Assembly: GCA_020284085.1 (NCBI GenBank)
Contig: JACEVL010000157.1
Location: 1,125,001 to 1,189,000, forward strand
From: Aporrectodea caliginosa
Lineage: Eukaryota; Annelida; Clitellata; Crassiclitellata; Lumbricidae
Length of the DNA stretch: 64,000 nucleotides
Direction of reading: 5' to 3'
Made by a program: the position numbers and the translations under genes. Every line of letters starts with the position of its first letter. Position 1 is the first letter of the stretch. The notes under the pieces are model-generated. The model did not search any database. It worked only from the letters and a program-made list of their open reading frames with translations, and had not been told where the DNA came from. Shown piece by piece: positions 1 to 10,335 of the stretch.

Positions 1-479
1 CTCATTTGGACAATGATAAAACTTCATTCTACGTTGTCGGCAACCCACTTGGGTGCCATATTATTTTCATGGGCAAGCTCAAAGGGTACTTAGCCTACGT
101 CCGTTTTACGTTGTAGCTGGGGTGAGTTATGGTCCATTGGTTAACATAATAACATGCTGGAATTTCAACCAAGAGGGCTTCAAACCACTTCTTTACTATT
201 CTTGAGATTATTCTGTTCTTAAAGGCTTTTAAAATCGCTATGGTTAGCGCATAGACGCCTCTGATTATAAAGAGTGGCGATATCTAAATTACCTTATCAA
301 TATCATGTCGGAGAACATTCAAATAAAAAACCTGTCTTCAAATGCTGGATATTTTATCAATATCCTGTCCGAAGCTAATAGCTCAGGAAGTCGCTAGATG
401 GCGTTAAACGCTGGACAATATAATACACTTTTTAAACATTATTTAAAATTCTATAAAATCCGTGAATTGCTTTCAGTGT
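1..479. other. Unassigned leading stretch with a degenerate LINE tail
   Basis: No gene is visible. Around 255-295 the words gacgcctctgattataaag and gtggcgatatctaaat resemble a worn copy of the gcgcctctg...ggcgctatataaat 3' end that recurs on LINE fragments in this window. Nothing else is assignable. Confidence 0.35.
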
Positions 480-1163
480 CAGGCAGTGCCAGTTCCGACG
501 CTGAATAAAAGAGGAGGGCGACGCTAATCCACCTTGTTATCAAACAGTGTCCTTACACTGAAACTAGGGTTCTAGGACGATTGGTCGACTGCTACTGTGA
601 CTCTTGTGCATGCCTTTGTCACTAGTAGACTTGATCAATGCAGTTCGGTTCTTGTAGGTCTACCATTGGGGCTAATTGGGCGCCTTGATCGAGTTTTGCG
701 TTCCGCTGCTCGCCTCATTGGCCACCTGCCTAAATATGCTCCTGTCTCTGCCTACATGCGTGATGTTCTTCACTGGCTCCCTGTTTCTCAACGCATCTCC
801 TATCGAGTTGCTGCACTTGTATGGAGGTGCCTTCTTGGCTGCGCTCCATCCTACTTGTCAGATCTTAGTCGAACTGTCTCTGACCTCGCAGCTCGTAGAT
901 CTCTGCGTTCTTCAGAAAAGGGGGAGCTTTTGGTACCGCGAGCTCACACTTCCATTAGACAGCGTCGAGCCTTTTCGATTGTGGGTCCCTCCATCTGGAA
1001 TGGCCTCCCACTAGACTTGCGATTGATGCCTCGGCTAGATTCGCCTGCCTTTTATAAGTATCTCAAATCACACTTTTTAACCGTGGCTGGGCTGGGAGCG
1101 CCTCGGAGTAGGTTTCTTGAAGAGGCGCTATATAAATTCTCGGAATGAATGAATGAATGAATG
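480..1163 (+). mobile_element. 5'-truncated L2/CR1-like non-LTR retrotransposon with RT C-terminus
   Basis: An open frame from about 577 to the stop at 1148 encodes the end of a LINE reverse transcriptase. Visible family motifs are TSRLDQCSSVL, VLHWLPVSQRISYRV, RSLRSSEKGELLVPR and FSIVGPSIWNGLPLDLR, in the order usual for the region after the RT palm in L2/CR1-type ORF2 proteins. There is no proper ATG, so this is a fragment and not a gene. The 3' end reads gaggcgctatataaattc followed by a (GAAT)n tail at 1143-1163. The segment near 480-530 resembles a piece at 32430-32475, so the same repeat family recurs there. The strand is set by the frame and the tail. The catalytic palm is absent, so it is inactive. 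Confidence 0.85.
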
Positions 1164-1304
1164 GTCATAGGACGATTGGTCATAGGACGATTGGTCATAC
1201 GGACGATTGGTCATGGGACGATTGGTCATAGGGCCTACCGGTCATAGGTCCTATCGGCGATGGGACTATCGAAGGCTATCGAAGGCTAAAACAAAGAAGT
1301 TTTT

Positions 1305-2059
1305 ACTATACTTTATCTTATATTATAATCCAAAGTCTAATTTTTCTGTCCTTCCGTATGTTTGTCTGTCCGGCTAAAGGCTCCGAAACGGAACAGTTTA
1401 GCGATTTAAAAAAATTTACAAAACATTATTACGCAAAGTCTAGGTCAACGCGACTATTTTCAGCTCGCAATTTTATTTAAACGCCGATATATGGCCATTT
1501 TAAATTTACAACTTTTTCATCGAGGCTATATCTCAATACCGGCCATAGCATAGCCATTTGCCCACGTCACGCATGCTTAATATGCATTCTTACGTCACGC
1601 GGTCAACGCTCTGATTCGCAACCAATCACGATGACCGTTGATTTCAAATCAGAAGTCACGCCCACGGCAGAATTTCTAGGTCATCGGACTTAAAAATTTG
1701 CTAATGCAACACTTTTATTAGGGATACGAAATTTTTAACGAACGTTTTCATTTGAATTTCTATAGATCTCAACCCAACTTTATATCAACTCAAAATTTAC
1801 TTTAAATTCCGATATTTGGACATTTTACGTTTCGATGTGGTCATAGTCTGTTTCAATGACATTGAAAGCTATGCAGAGTATATATTGCGTAGAGTTAGAA
1901 TTAAACAATTTCAAGCAAGCGCGTAAATTCGCCAGAGGGATACACGAAAAATTTGCACATCGCTAAATTCAAATACACGGGCGCTGACGAAGATGTCGTT
2001 AAATTCAAATACACGGGCGCTGAGGAAAACCCGGGCGAACGCCGGGTAAAAACTGCTAG
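1305..2059 (+). mobile_element. Non-autonomous Helitron-like element
   Basis: The 3' terminus is Helitron-like: a GC hairpin (cccgggcgaacgccggg, about 2030-2046) is followed about ten bases later by CTAG at 2056-2059 and then a T. Helitrons end in CTRR with a hairpin just upstream and insert between A and T. The 5' side (about 1305-1385) has the AT-rich start followed by ttctgtccttccgtatg and cggctaaaggctccgaaacg, a layout I associate with short Helitrons. The left boundary is approximate. A near-perfect internal duplication of about 25 bases, containing taaattcaaatacacgggcg, occurs at 1968-2030. No Rep/helicase ORF is present. Confidence 0.6.
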
Positions 2060-2214
2060 TAAACTATAATACTTCTTGACTCTTTCACTGCAAATGAATG
2101 TCTTGCTTTGGTTTCATTGACTTTTATACCTGACTAAGATGCGGGTGAAACGTTTATTTCTTCGGGATGAATCTCCATTCTTTGAAGTGCGTTGGACTTT
2201 GATGTGCGTTTATC

Positions 2215-2979
2215 GGTTTACGTTCAAAACCGCGATCACAAAACAGCGATCGTCAAAACCGCGATCACAAAATAGCGATGCACAAAACAGCGACTGCATA
2301 AAATAGCGATCATCAAAACAGCGATTTCACCGATTTATTATAGAAAGCTTTAAATGTATCACGAAGTATAGGCCTGCTTAATTATAACAAAATGTGTAAT
2401 ATTAAATTTGAAGAGAATTACCCAATTAAGTTCGCAACCAGGACGCATATACCCAAATCCCAACCGGTAGAGCATGCCATAAATATAATGTAATAGTAAA
2501 ACTCGAAGTTGGATGAGCGATGAAGACGTGGTATTAATACTAAATTATTGCAGTAACATTAGGAGGTGGATGAGCATATTTTTAGCAGAAATGGAAGCTG
2601 GATGAGCGATGAAAAATGATTTTGATGCTAAATTATATGGGTAAAACTAGAAGTTGGATGAGCGATTAAAATATTTTTAGTAAATGTTCAAGTTGGACGA
2701 GGGATGAAAATATGTCATAGTAGAAGTAGAAGTTGGATGAGCGATGAAAACATGCCTAAAAATATGTTTTAAAATTTTATGAACTGCTATATAGCCTACC
2801 GGTTGGGATTTGGGTAAATGCAACCAGGACCAATCAACGTACATTAAATAAGTCAATCTTCGAATTTAATCGCTGTTTTGATGATCGCTATTTTATGCAG
2901 TCGCTGTTTTGTGTATCGCTATTTTGTGATCGCGGTTTTGACGATCGCTGTTTTGTGATCGCGGTTTTGAACGTAGACC
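2215..2979. mobile_element. Foldback/MITE with 112-bp inverted repeats and 8-bp TSD
   Basis: The arms 2215-2326 and 2868-2979 are inverted copies with about two mismatches over 112 bp. They are built of sub-repeats such as cacaaaacagcgatc and caaaatagcgat. The 8-bp word cgtttatc flanks the element on both sides (2207-2214 and 2980-2987), a convincing target-site duplication. There is no coding capacity. An 8-bp duplication fits hAT/Mutator-type foldbacks, including TU-like elements. The interior is largely a separate nested MITE. Confidence 0.85.
2445..2819. mobile_element. Nested MITE with 24-bp TIRs and internal tandem repeats
   Basis: Inverted repeats at 2447-2470 and 2796-2819 match over 24 bp with one mismatch (core tacccaaatcccaaccgg). 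The 11-bp word gcaaccaggac directly flanks it at 2434-2444 and 2820-2830. The interior has five or six loosely spaced copies of gaagttggatgagcgatgaa (about 2505-2755). Reverse-complement relatives of these units appear at 54790-54890. The superfamily is not assigned, because an 11-bp duplication is unusual. Confidence 0.75.
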
Positions 2980-3389
2980 CGTTTATCTAGTGAATGTTAA
3001 GTTCTTTGAAGTGAGTTGAAGCCTGCATGTAATTATCTTAATAAGTGTCTTGATTGGCATTGATTGCATTTGTCTAAAAAGAATGTCCATAACTAACGAC
3101 TACAACGAATTATGTCGGTTTATTAGCGGCATATGACCAATCGTCCGTATGACCAATCGTCCGTATGACCAATCGTTCGTATGACCAATCGTCCTATGAG
3201 CAATCGTCCTATGACCAATCGTCCTATGACCAATCGTCCGGATACCGAAACTACTACTACTTCTATCGTCAGATAATTATGCCCGAGAACAACGCCACGA
3301 AACTGATTAATTCTACGTGGTTTGAAACACATAAATTTTGGTCGCCATCGACTTTGTAGGATATGTTGGAAAGGTTTGAATGACCGTTA

Positions 3390-3485
3390 GACTTCGTATG
3401 CTGGGTGAGATATTGCGTAGTGGTTGGAATGCTGGACAGTCAGCCGATAGACCGATGGTTCAAATCCCCGCCATGGCAGAAATTT
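3390..3485 (+). mobile_element. tRNA-derived SINE head (box A and box B)
   Basis: The segment contains a box A-like run (gcgtagtggttggaatgctgg, with one base too many to be canonical) and a box B-like ggttcaaatcc at about 3458-3468, at tRNA-like spacing. It is not a complete tRNA, as no matching acceptor stem is visible. It is most likely the 5' part of a tRNA-derived SINE. Confidence 0.5.
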
Positions 3486-3589
3486 CTTTCGAAATGTCTG
3501 CTCCACTTGCGCCCCCTAGCCAACGCAATTATAGTGAGAGTACACTGTTATGGGAAGATCAAAGGGAACTAATTCGTCTTAGAACCCCT

Positions 3590-3835
3590 ATACTGAAAAA
3601 AACATTGGACACTAGCCAATCACAATATTTATGATCAGTTTGTTCGTTCTGCTCAGTCGTTTATGTCATTTCATTATCAACTTAAGACTTTTTCAAACTA
3701 TGATAGGATCCAGAGTTTAGCGACATCCAGTTGATAATCCACCATGGGCTGCTTCTCTGTCTTAGGGGACTGCTTCTGGAAGTTGACCTGATTGCGACTT
3801 GTTTCTATAAACCGGCGCTATATAAATTACATTGC
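3590..3835 (+). mobile_element. 3' end of the same CR1/L2-like LINE family as the copy at 41.3 kb
   Basis: The piece at 3603-3632 matches the region near 42630-42660 (both read ctagcc/ctggcc then aatcacaatattta-like). From about 3645 it matches the 3' end of the 41-43 kb element: ctgctcagtcg, a tctctgtctta run, ggaagttgacctgattgcga, and accggcgctatataaatta at the terminus. About 140 bp present in the longer copy are missing here, so the fragment is internally deleted. It is non-coding and dead. Confidence 0.7.
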
Positions 3836-4239
3836 GAAATATTACATTGTTCACAGAGAAGCCTGGATTTGGCTCGATACGAAGCAGCTTCATTATTTTA
3901 TAATTATGCAGCATTTCACTTCTGACTTTCATTATTCATATTCGTTGCGTCATTTTCTGGCCGCTAAGGACCGTTTTCGTCCATCTTACCCTATGAATGT
4001 TNATATACATACATATATATATATATTCCCTTTCTTTGCTTTTTCATCCGATTGGAGCGATGCATCAATCTTCTTTCTACAACGACATCAACTCCGCCTC
4101 GTCTTCCGTTTCTTTCTACAGATCAGTCTTTGCTGCTGTTCTTCTCCACCGCCACCTTCTCCTCCTCCGCTTCCCTTCTTCTCCATCATGATCGTTTCCC
4201 CATTCTTCTCCTCTATAGCAGCTTCCGATTTCTCCACTT

Positions 4240-4440
4240 CCTCCCACCTCCTCCTCCTCCTCTTCCTTTCCATCGTCGTCTGAATGCATCGTCCTCCTCT
4301 TCTTCCTCCTCCTCCTCCTTCTCTTCGTTCTCCTTCTCTCTTCTCGTCGTCCTCCTCCTTCTCTTCCTTCTCTTTCTCCTCCTCTTCTTCCTCCTCCTCC
4401 TCCTCCTCCTCCTCCTTCCCACCGTCGTCGTCTCAATGCA
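4240..4440. repeat. Polypyrimidine (CCT/TCC/TTC)n tract
   Basis: An almost pure pyrimidine tract on the plus strand (tcctcctcctc and variants). Long open frames here on both strands are low-complexity artefacts (Ser/Leu-rich one way, Arg/Glu/Gly-rich the other). A TA-rich microsatellite and the single N at 4002 lie just upstream. Confidence 0.9.
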
Positions 4441-4840
4441 TCGTCGTCATCTTCCGCTACATTGCTGCCATCTGTCTCCTGGAGACTGATTGCGTTCGCC
4501 TCCTCCTCGTCCTCCTATATATATAGGCGTCTCTTCTGACTTTGCGTTGAACGTCGCAACAACAGAAATGAATTGGTGCCAACTTGTAGAACGTCAGACG
4601 TCACTGCTTCCGAGCACGCCCATCCGGATTCTCTGTCTGTCTGCCTAAGTCTGTCTGTATGTCTATATCTTCGTGTGTCTGTGTCTGTCTGCTGTTCTTC
4701 CGGTTACATGACCTGCAGGCACCTGATCACCCTAATACAATTGATTTCTTTTCAGGTCAAGTGTTGTTTTGTGTTTCTTTTGCCCTCGAAACATGTCATA
4801 CAGAATTCGAAAACATTTTGACTACGTTACTTTATATTCA

Positions 4841-6390
4841 ACTTTAAGTTTTTATAATTAAGTCATCGACACTGAAAACTCAGCAATGTATCGATAATTC
4901 AACAGCGCATCAGTGTTGTGATTGAATCGAAATTTGCCACAGAAAAATTTGCGACAGCCACCAGAGATACTGGCAACTTCAGAAGTTGACAAGGAGGTTA
5001 TTTTACCGAGGTATAAGAAATAATTGTAATTGCAGTGTATAACTGTGACTAGAAATTTATATAACGCCACTTCAAGAAATTACTTATCATAAGCCCTTTC
5101 TGCGCTAGCTAAAATGATGTTAAATGTTATTTAAGGACCGAAATTTCATCAGTAAGCAACACATAGAGAACTAGAAGAGTCATGACTGGTAGGCAAACGC
5201 ATACACGTAGATCCTAACCAAAGGAATTCTCATCCTGGTCATCCATTTGAAATTTAGCATCATGTTCAGAGTAGCCCTGCATGGACCAAACATTGTCGAT
5301 AGTGTGGAGCGACGACATGTGGTAGCTTGCGTTGCGCACAACAACGTCACCGCCCGGCAGTTCCTCATTTGGTGGAATATGACGCACGTCCGGCTATCCC
5401 TCGATCGGCCAGGTGCACGTAGGACAGGTATTTATCGTTTGCCGGTCGGTGGATCGAGTGGCCACCATTGACTAATGGTCGATGCCACTCTAATGTGCAG
5501 CGTCGTGTTCTCTCTGCGTCGAGACGAAAATTACCGGGCTATTGAAGAGGGCATTCGGACCTCAGACTCAAGATCATCAGGACGTCAATCTCTTCTCATG
5601 TAGTCACGCAGGCAAAGATGACACGCGAAGAAAATACCGTGGATGGATTGACCCCTTGGATCTGACCTTAGAAAAAAAAACTAGAACACAGTGCAGATAA
5701 ATTAAATGTTCAGATTGTGTTCATCTGGTTGTCATTACTTGAGCCAATATAGGCCTAATTATATTTATATACTATACAGTATACAGTGCATTGAATGAAC
5801 AATTGGCTTTGTTAGATCTTAATTGGAAATTTCTATTTTATTATGAACTAAGGCTATCATCGTCGACAAGTCTTAGAACACATGAAGCCTTATGTTCGGT
5901 GTAGGCCCCTATACGAATCTTTAATATTTAACATTTCAATCTGTATGTATGTATGTAGATTTGTTCATTTCAGAAAACAACAGGCAGAACGCTGTAGGTT
6001 AACAATAACAGTTGACAGTATGGCTACTTATGGATGGGTAATTAGTATCATCCTACATGTTTTTATATAACATTCTAGGAATAAAGTTCATCGAGTCTTT
6101 ATCGGGGAGGGTGAAATTGTGTGCCCTTTCTCGAAAGGTTCACGTTGCACTGGGCAGAGGCCACGGAGAACATGAAGCTCATTATTCTAGATGGCACTAA
6201 ACAGAGCGTCGTCTGCTGCTTGTGCTAATGTTTCAGCCGTAATAATCTATACGCTACTATGACGTACTTGTTTCATCTACCAAAAAATAATGAGAAAACC
6301 AGATATACATGAAATTGGTTAACCAATTCAGCATAATTATGTAAGCTGTACCATTATAATTGGGTATATTGTGTAGAGTTGTAGACTATA
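4841..6390. other. Unassigned intergenic stretch
   Basis: No gene is recognised. A possible Tc1/mariner-like relic near 5250-5640 could not be made convincing. Weak short open frames have no recognisable motif. Confidence 0.4.
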
Positions 6391-6394
6391 TATA

Positions 6395-6779
6395 AACATC
6401 CGTGTATGTGTGTGTATGTATGTGTGTGTATGTGTGTGTGTGTGTGTATGTGTGTGTGTGTGTGTGTGTGTATGTGTGTGTATTGCATTGTATTGTATTT
6501 GAACACTTGTTATAGTGCCCCTACCAAGATTGCCTATTCAGAGGTATGTGTATGTGTGTGTGTGTGTGTACGTGTGTGTGTGTACGTATGTGTGTATGTG
6601 TGTGTATGTGTGTGTATGTGTGTGTGTGTATGTGTGTGTATGTGTGTATATGTGTGTATGTGTGTATGTGTGTGTGTGTGTATGTGTGTATATATATATG
6701 TGTGCGTATGTGTGTGTATATATATATATGTGTGTGTGTGCGTGTGTTTGTATGTGTGTGTATGTGTGATGTGTGTGTA

Positions 6780-6813
<34 letters not shown>

Positions 6814-6822
6814 CATGTCATT
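6395..6822. repeat. (TG)n/(TATG)n microsatellite
   Basis: Interrupted gt-rich simple repeat in two blocks (6395-6480 and 6543-6822), separated by about 60 bases of unique sequence. Every long frame over it is Val/Cys/Tyr or Thr/His repeat and is not coding. Confidence 0.95.
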
Positions 6823-7395
6823 TACAGCACCCTGTGTGTGCTCCTCGTCATAATATAGTCCTTTTTCTATTGTTTTCATTTCCGTCTAGCCGTCTGTCTT
6901 TGTTCCAATCAATTTCTTTCTCTTTTGTGTCCTTGATTCCTTGCTCTCTTTTTTGCTGACAAAGTGTTGACGATCTCTGCGTACATTCAATTTCGTCGGC
7001 TCAAGTCAGACAAGCTATTAATACATGATCTCTTTCTTCGTAATCCGATATAGCATATATATATGTCAATTCGCCGAAGTCTATATACTAAACCTATAGT
7101 GAATAATTATACTCTGCAGGTGTTGTTGCTTATTAGCCTTTTCGGACTTGTTTTCTAAATGAAAACTATCTCGACAAACAGTACTGCATGCAGTAGTTAC
7201 ATGCAGAGGCATAATTACTAATTAGTAATTGCGTGGCTGCGTAAGGCAGGGATGTGTACTAAGGGAAACGACGAAGTGCTGTAGATTTCTACTATAGACA
7301 GACGCCGATTTATGCCTTGAGCTTTATTTCATTATTTTAGACTACTAGAAATTTCTATGTCTATTATTCATTGCATAAACCATATGTGAAGAAGT
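6823..7395. other. Unassigned stretch
   Basis: AT-rich sequence with no recognised gene or element. Confidence 0.4.
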
Positions 7396-7399
7396 TGCT

Positions 7400-8115
7400 T
7401 TGTCAAAGTGCAAAGCATACAAAAGCAGAGAAATTCTTGCATTGATGCTGTTCAGGCTGCAGAAAGGATGTGTAAACACGTGGAAAAGACGGAAAGAATA
7501 CAGGAAGAGTTGGATGGCAAGGTCAGAAAGGGTAGAAGAGAAGTTGAAGGTACTATTTGTCAAAAGACAAAACAGAAAACGATGCAGCCAAAATAGGTAA
7601 AACAGCAAAAGCAGTGGATGAAATCACAACGGAATTGAAAAGGAAATAATATGTCAAGCAAACTCTAAGATGGATGTCAAATTGTGAAAATGAGAATCGA
7701 CGAATCCCTTCAAGAAAAAAATGACAAGAAACCAAGAAGGAATAATATCGTTTAATATGGACTGCTGAAAGCGAGGTACTTGAAGCAGAAGCTGAATTGC
7801 CAATGACATTGGAGACGTGGATAAATTTTTCGTCTATCAGAAACATAATACAACTTCTTGGAAGGAGGCTAGCAAAGGTCAGTGAGGAGGTAAAGAAGGA
7901 TGGTGTCAGAGAAGCCAAACTATGACCATGTACTGAAAATAGTCTTCTTTGATGACCTGACAAGAAACGATGTCCGATGAAAGCAAGACGCTTTCGTACG
8001 CTTAACCAAAACTCGACACATCTTCGCAGTGCAAGATTTGACACCGCGGGAGAAACAGCAGAAGAAGCAAAAGCCGGTTGAGGAGAGAAATCGCAGAAAG
8101 GCAACAGAACAGGAT
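7400..8115 (+). pseudogene. Broken LINE ORF1-like protein remnant
   Basis: Reading across several frameshifts gives a lysine/glutamate-rich coiled-coil-like N-terminal part (about 7410-7660, including ELDGKVRKG and KTAKAVDEITTELKRK). A block containing RRNNIV follows, then VFFDDLTRND, and finally DLTPREKQQKK and EERNRRKATEQD close to 8100. Coiled coil, then an RNNIVIYGL-type block, then a DLT..ER..KK tail is the layout of ORF1 proteins of many CR1/L1-type LINEs, which bind RNA and chaperone target-primed reverse transcription. Stops and frame changes occur throughout, so it is dead. It sits directly upstream of EN and RT remnants in the same orientation, which supports one decayed LINE. Confidence 0.6.
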
Positions 8116-8190
8116 GTCATATATATATATATAACATATATATATATATAGCCTATATATATATATATATATATAGCCTATATATTCGTT
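8116..8190. repeat. (TA)n microsatellite with cctatata interruptions
   Basis: Alternating at/ta run interrupted twice by agcc, lying between the ORF1-like and ORF2-like remnants of the decayed LINE. Confidence 0.9.
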
Positions 8191-8349
8191 TAATATAAAT
8201 CAGGTTGACAAGCCGCAACAAGGTTTCATAATCTATCAAGGCAAACTGGTAACGAGATGGAAACGTTTGGTAAGCAATAAATAACAAGACTTAGCAGAAA
8301 GGAGGAAATTAACCAAACAAACTAATAGAGGGAATACAGGACAAGATAA

Positions 8350-9310
8350 ATTATATGCCAATAATAGATTTGAGGTAAAAACTGTTACCATGAAACGCTG
8401 GGAGTTTCTGTAATAATCTAACTGAAGTTAAACATCTAGTGTCGCAGAATAGAGTTCTGAAGAATAACCTCCTGGGGTTTACTGAAACCTTGGCTCGGAG
8501 GACATAAATGATACTGAGTTTCATTTGGAAAACATTGAAATGGGCGGAGGAAGGAATAATGCTCTAAGCACCTGAGTAGTTGGTTTCAATCAATGTCTTG
8601 CGTGGAGCTTGAGCACGATGATGTTGAAGACTTGACGTGGAGTGTAATGAAATTGGATACATGTGCAAGATTGCTGGTGAGAATAGTTTACACAAGTCTA
8701 ACAAGTGATGAAACTGACAATGAGTGAGGAACTATTAAAATTAGGCCTACTGTCTAAAGCATGCACTATTAAAGGCAAACATTATGCATTACGTATGGGA
8801 TTTTAATTGACTAGTTACAGATTTTGATACCTTTCACGCCGGCGGGAAGGAAGATTCCTTGTTTAAGCCAGATTTTGACGGATCAAGGTAATGGCTGTTG
8901 AAATATAACGCTTCTAAATGCAAAATGATATGAAAATTGGACCAAACACAGAAAACGAGCTTTTAATTGACAGTTATGGAATGGACATTTTGAGCCTAGA
9001 AGAGATTCCGAAGTGGAGAAGGACTGCTGAAATAGGAGTAAATGCACTGATATTGGACCAATCTCAAGCGGAGAATCATCAATTTAAAAAAAATCAGTGT
9101 GCAATAGCAATGCCACGTCTTATTTAAAAAAAATCATTAAGCAAGGCAAAGCCACGTCTTAGTATATGACAAAGTAGATAAGGTGCATGCTATAGAAATG
9201 CATGAGGCAGTAGAACAACAGGAACGGTAATGGATGCATATTTGATGAGTGGAGGAGTAGAGAAGGAGAAAGTAGCATGCACAGAGCCATGCATTCGCTA
9301 AGCATTAAGA
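8350..9310 (+). pseudogene. Broken LINE ORF2 remnant (endonuclease part, then RT C-terminal part)
   Basis: About 8460-8740 reads, with frame changes, as a worn AP-endonuclease segment: a GFTETWL-like start, then SEDINDTEFHLEN, then RNNALST and a VGF/CLAWSLEHDD-like stretch. About 8870-9130 reads as the part of RT after the palm: LKYNASKCKM, then a GPNTENEL-like strand, then AMPRLI. The reverse transcriptase palm between them is missing. The intact frame 8918-9127 is a chance survivor within the decay. This would be the ORF2 of the same old LINE as the ORF1 remnant upstream. All motif matches were made by eye on very degenerate sequence, so exact boundaries are uncertain. Confidence 0.5.
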
Positions 9311-9327
9311 CTTCCTAAAGAAAACAT

Positions 9328-9556
9328 GATGATGATGATGATGATGATGAGTGCTGTACCCGAAGGCAGGTCCATTGGCTTTTAAGCCACCCGGTGATGA
9401 GATGAGTGAGGTGGTTTCCCGTTGCCTTCCTCACAGACAATTGTGGACGAGCAACTTGTCCAAGGTCGCTACGCATGAGTAGCTTTCATGAGGTAGATTC
9501 GAACCTGCGACCCTCCGGTCACAAGGCACAGAACATACCGCTACACCACCGCGTTC
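9328..9556 (-). mobile_element. tRNA-derived SINE, minus strand, with trinucleotide tail
   Basis: On the minus strand a tRNA-like head begins near 9556: ggtggtgtagcggtatg (box A-like) and ggttcgaatc (box B, about 9497-9506). The body continues to a (CATCAT)n tail, seen on the plus strand as gatgatgatg at 9328-9350. A tRNA-like promoter at one end and a simple-repeat tail at the other is the SINE pattern. Confidence 0.75.
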
Positions 9557-9649
9557 ATATTCTGGGCTAAAAAAGATGAACATGCTGCAGCCATGGTTGG
9601 GTGAGAATCTGGCCAGGAATAGGTGTAAGACTCAAGACGAACGACAGAG

Positions 9650-9962
9650 AGCATAATTGTAGCAACGGATATAGAATATCCACTTCTAAGAATATCCCCT
9701 CTCTGTCACGTCAAAGCGTCCTCTCAGATCCTCTGACCGGCTTGACCTTTTGTTCCCCGTGTTAGGACCACAATGGCTCAATCCAGGTCCTTTGTGTGCA
9801 TAGGTCCCTCTCTTGGAATGGACAACGGATACTCTCTGGTAGCATCTCTACCTCTTTCTCTCACCTTAAAATTCCTTTTTCCTCGGAGTAGTAGCGCTTC
9901 TGAAAGGCTTATGCTATGAGAAGCACGTTATAAGTGATCAGATACAATACAATACAGTAAGT
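9650..9962 (+). mobile_element. L2-like LINE 3' fragment with (ACAAT)n tail
   Basis: Degenerate frames contain a LRSSDRLDLL-like and SRSFVCIGPSL-like sequence, matching the VPR...FSIVGPSIWNGLP region of the LINE fragment at 0.6-1.1 kb. The end reads agcacgttataagtgatcag followed by atacaatacaatacag. The same body occurs on the minus strand at 39.63-39.85 kb. It is truncated and non-functional. Confidence 0.65.
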
Positions 9963-10189
9963 ACAAGGCTTGAGGGAGACCACTTAGCAGGCTACAGACT
10001 GACCAAACAGACTGAGCGAACCTAGACAGACTGACCCAGAAGACTTGGTCAGGCGGTCAGTATAGGGCCAGACAGTGAGAGGGCGAGAGTAGTAAACAGT
10101 CGAAGCATCTGGGAGCATTGATCAGTCAAGTCGTATATCGGATGCCGAAGACAGGGAGCGAACCGAGACCGAGAAACAGAATCGTAAGA

Positions 10190-10335
10190 GGGTGCGATTA
10201 GACGTTAGCAAAATCTTCTTCAGTTAGAGGATTATGGATCACTGGAACCGGTTTCCACACGAAATAGTATTTGCACCAAACTTGAACACTTTCAAACAGA
10301 AATTAGACGGCTGGATATAGGCACAAAAACTTATA
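10190..10335 (+). mobile_element. Fragment of a second LINE family (RT C-terminus)
   Basis: One frame reads RLDVSKIFFS, a stop, then MDHWNRFPHEIVFAPNLNTF and KQKLDGWI. This matches the NFFSQRVVN.WN.LP..VV.A.SLN.FK end typical of one LINE group, and it resembles the family at the right edge of this window (63.6-63.9 kb). One in-frame stop and the small size show it is dead. Confidence 0.6.

Larger units (their letters stand above)
1164..3241. mobile_element. Foldback element with arms of 15-16 bp tandem units
   Basis: The left arm (1164-1262) holds about seven units of the type ggtcataggacgatt. The right arm (3133-3241) holds about seven units of the reverse complement, atgaccaatcgtcc(gt). 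Inverted arms made of short tandem units are typical of foldback transposons (FB in Drosophila, TU in sea urchin). No clear target-site duplication is visible, so pairing of the two arrays as one element is an inference. The interior carries a Helitron-like element and a second foldback. An isolated related unit, ctaggacgattggtc, occurs near 571 inside the upstream LINE fragment. Confidence 0.55.

Noticed and set aside
4052..4489. Ser/Leu-rich frames and the complementary Arg/Gly/Glu-rich frames
   Set aside because: Polypyrimidine tract on both strands; no protein family resemblance.
5240..5640. Possible Tc1-like transposase relic (words resembling DRPGARRTG and VQRRVLSAS in different frames)
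   Set aside because: Resemblance is short, frame-hopping and without TIRs or a DDE motif, so it cannot be separated from chance.
6406..6959. Long Cys/Val and Thr/His open frames
   Set aside because: Translations of a (TG)n microsatellite.
9490..9556. Possible functional tRNA gene
   Set aside because: A and B boxes are present, but no closed acceptor stem was found and the segment continues into a SINE body with a simple-repeat tail.
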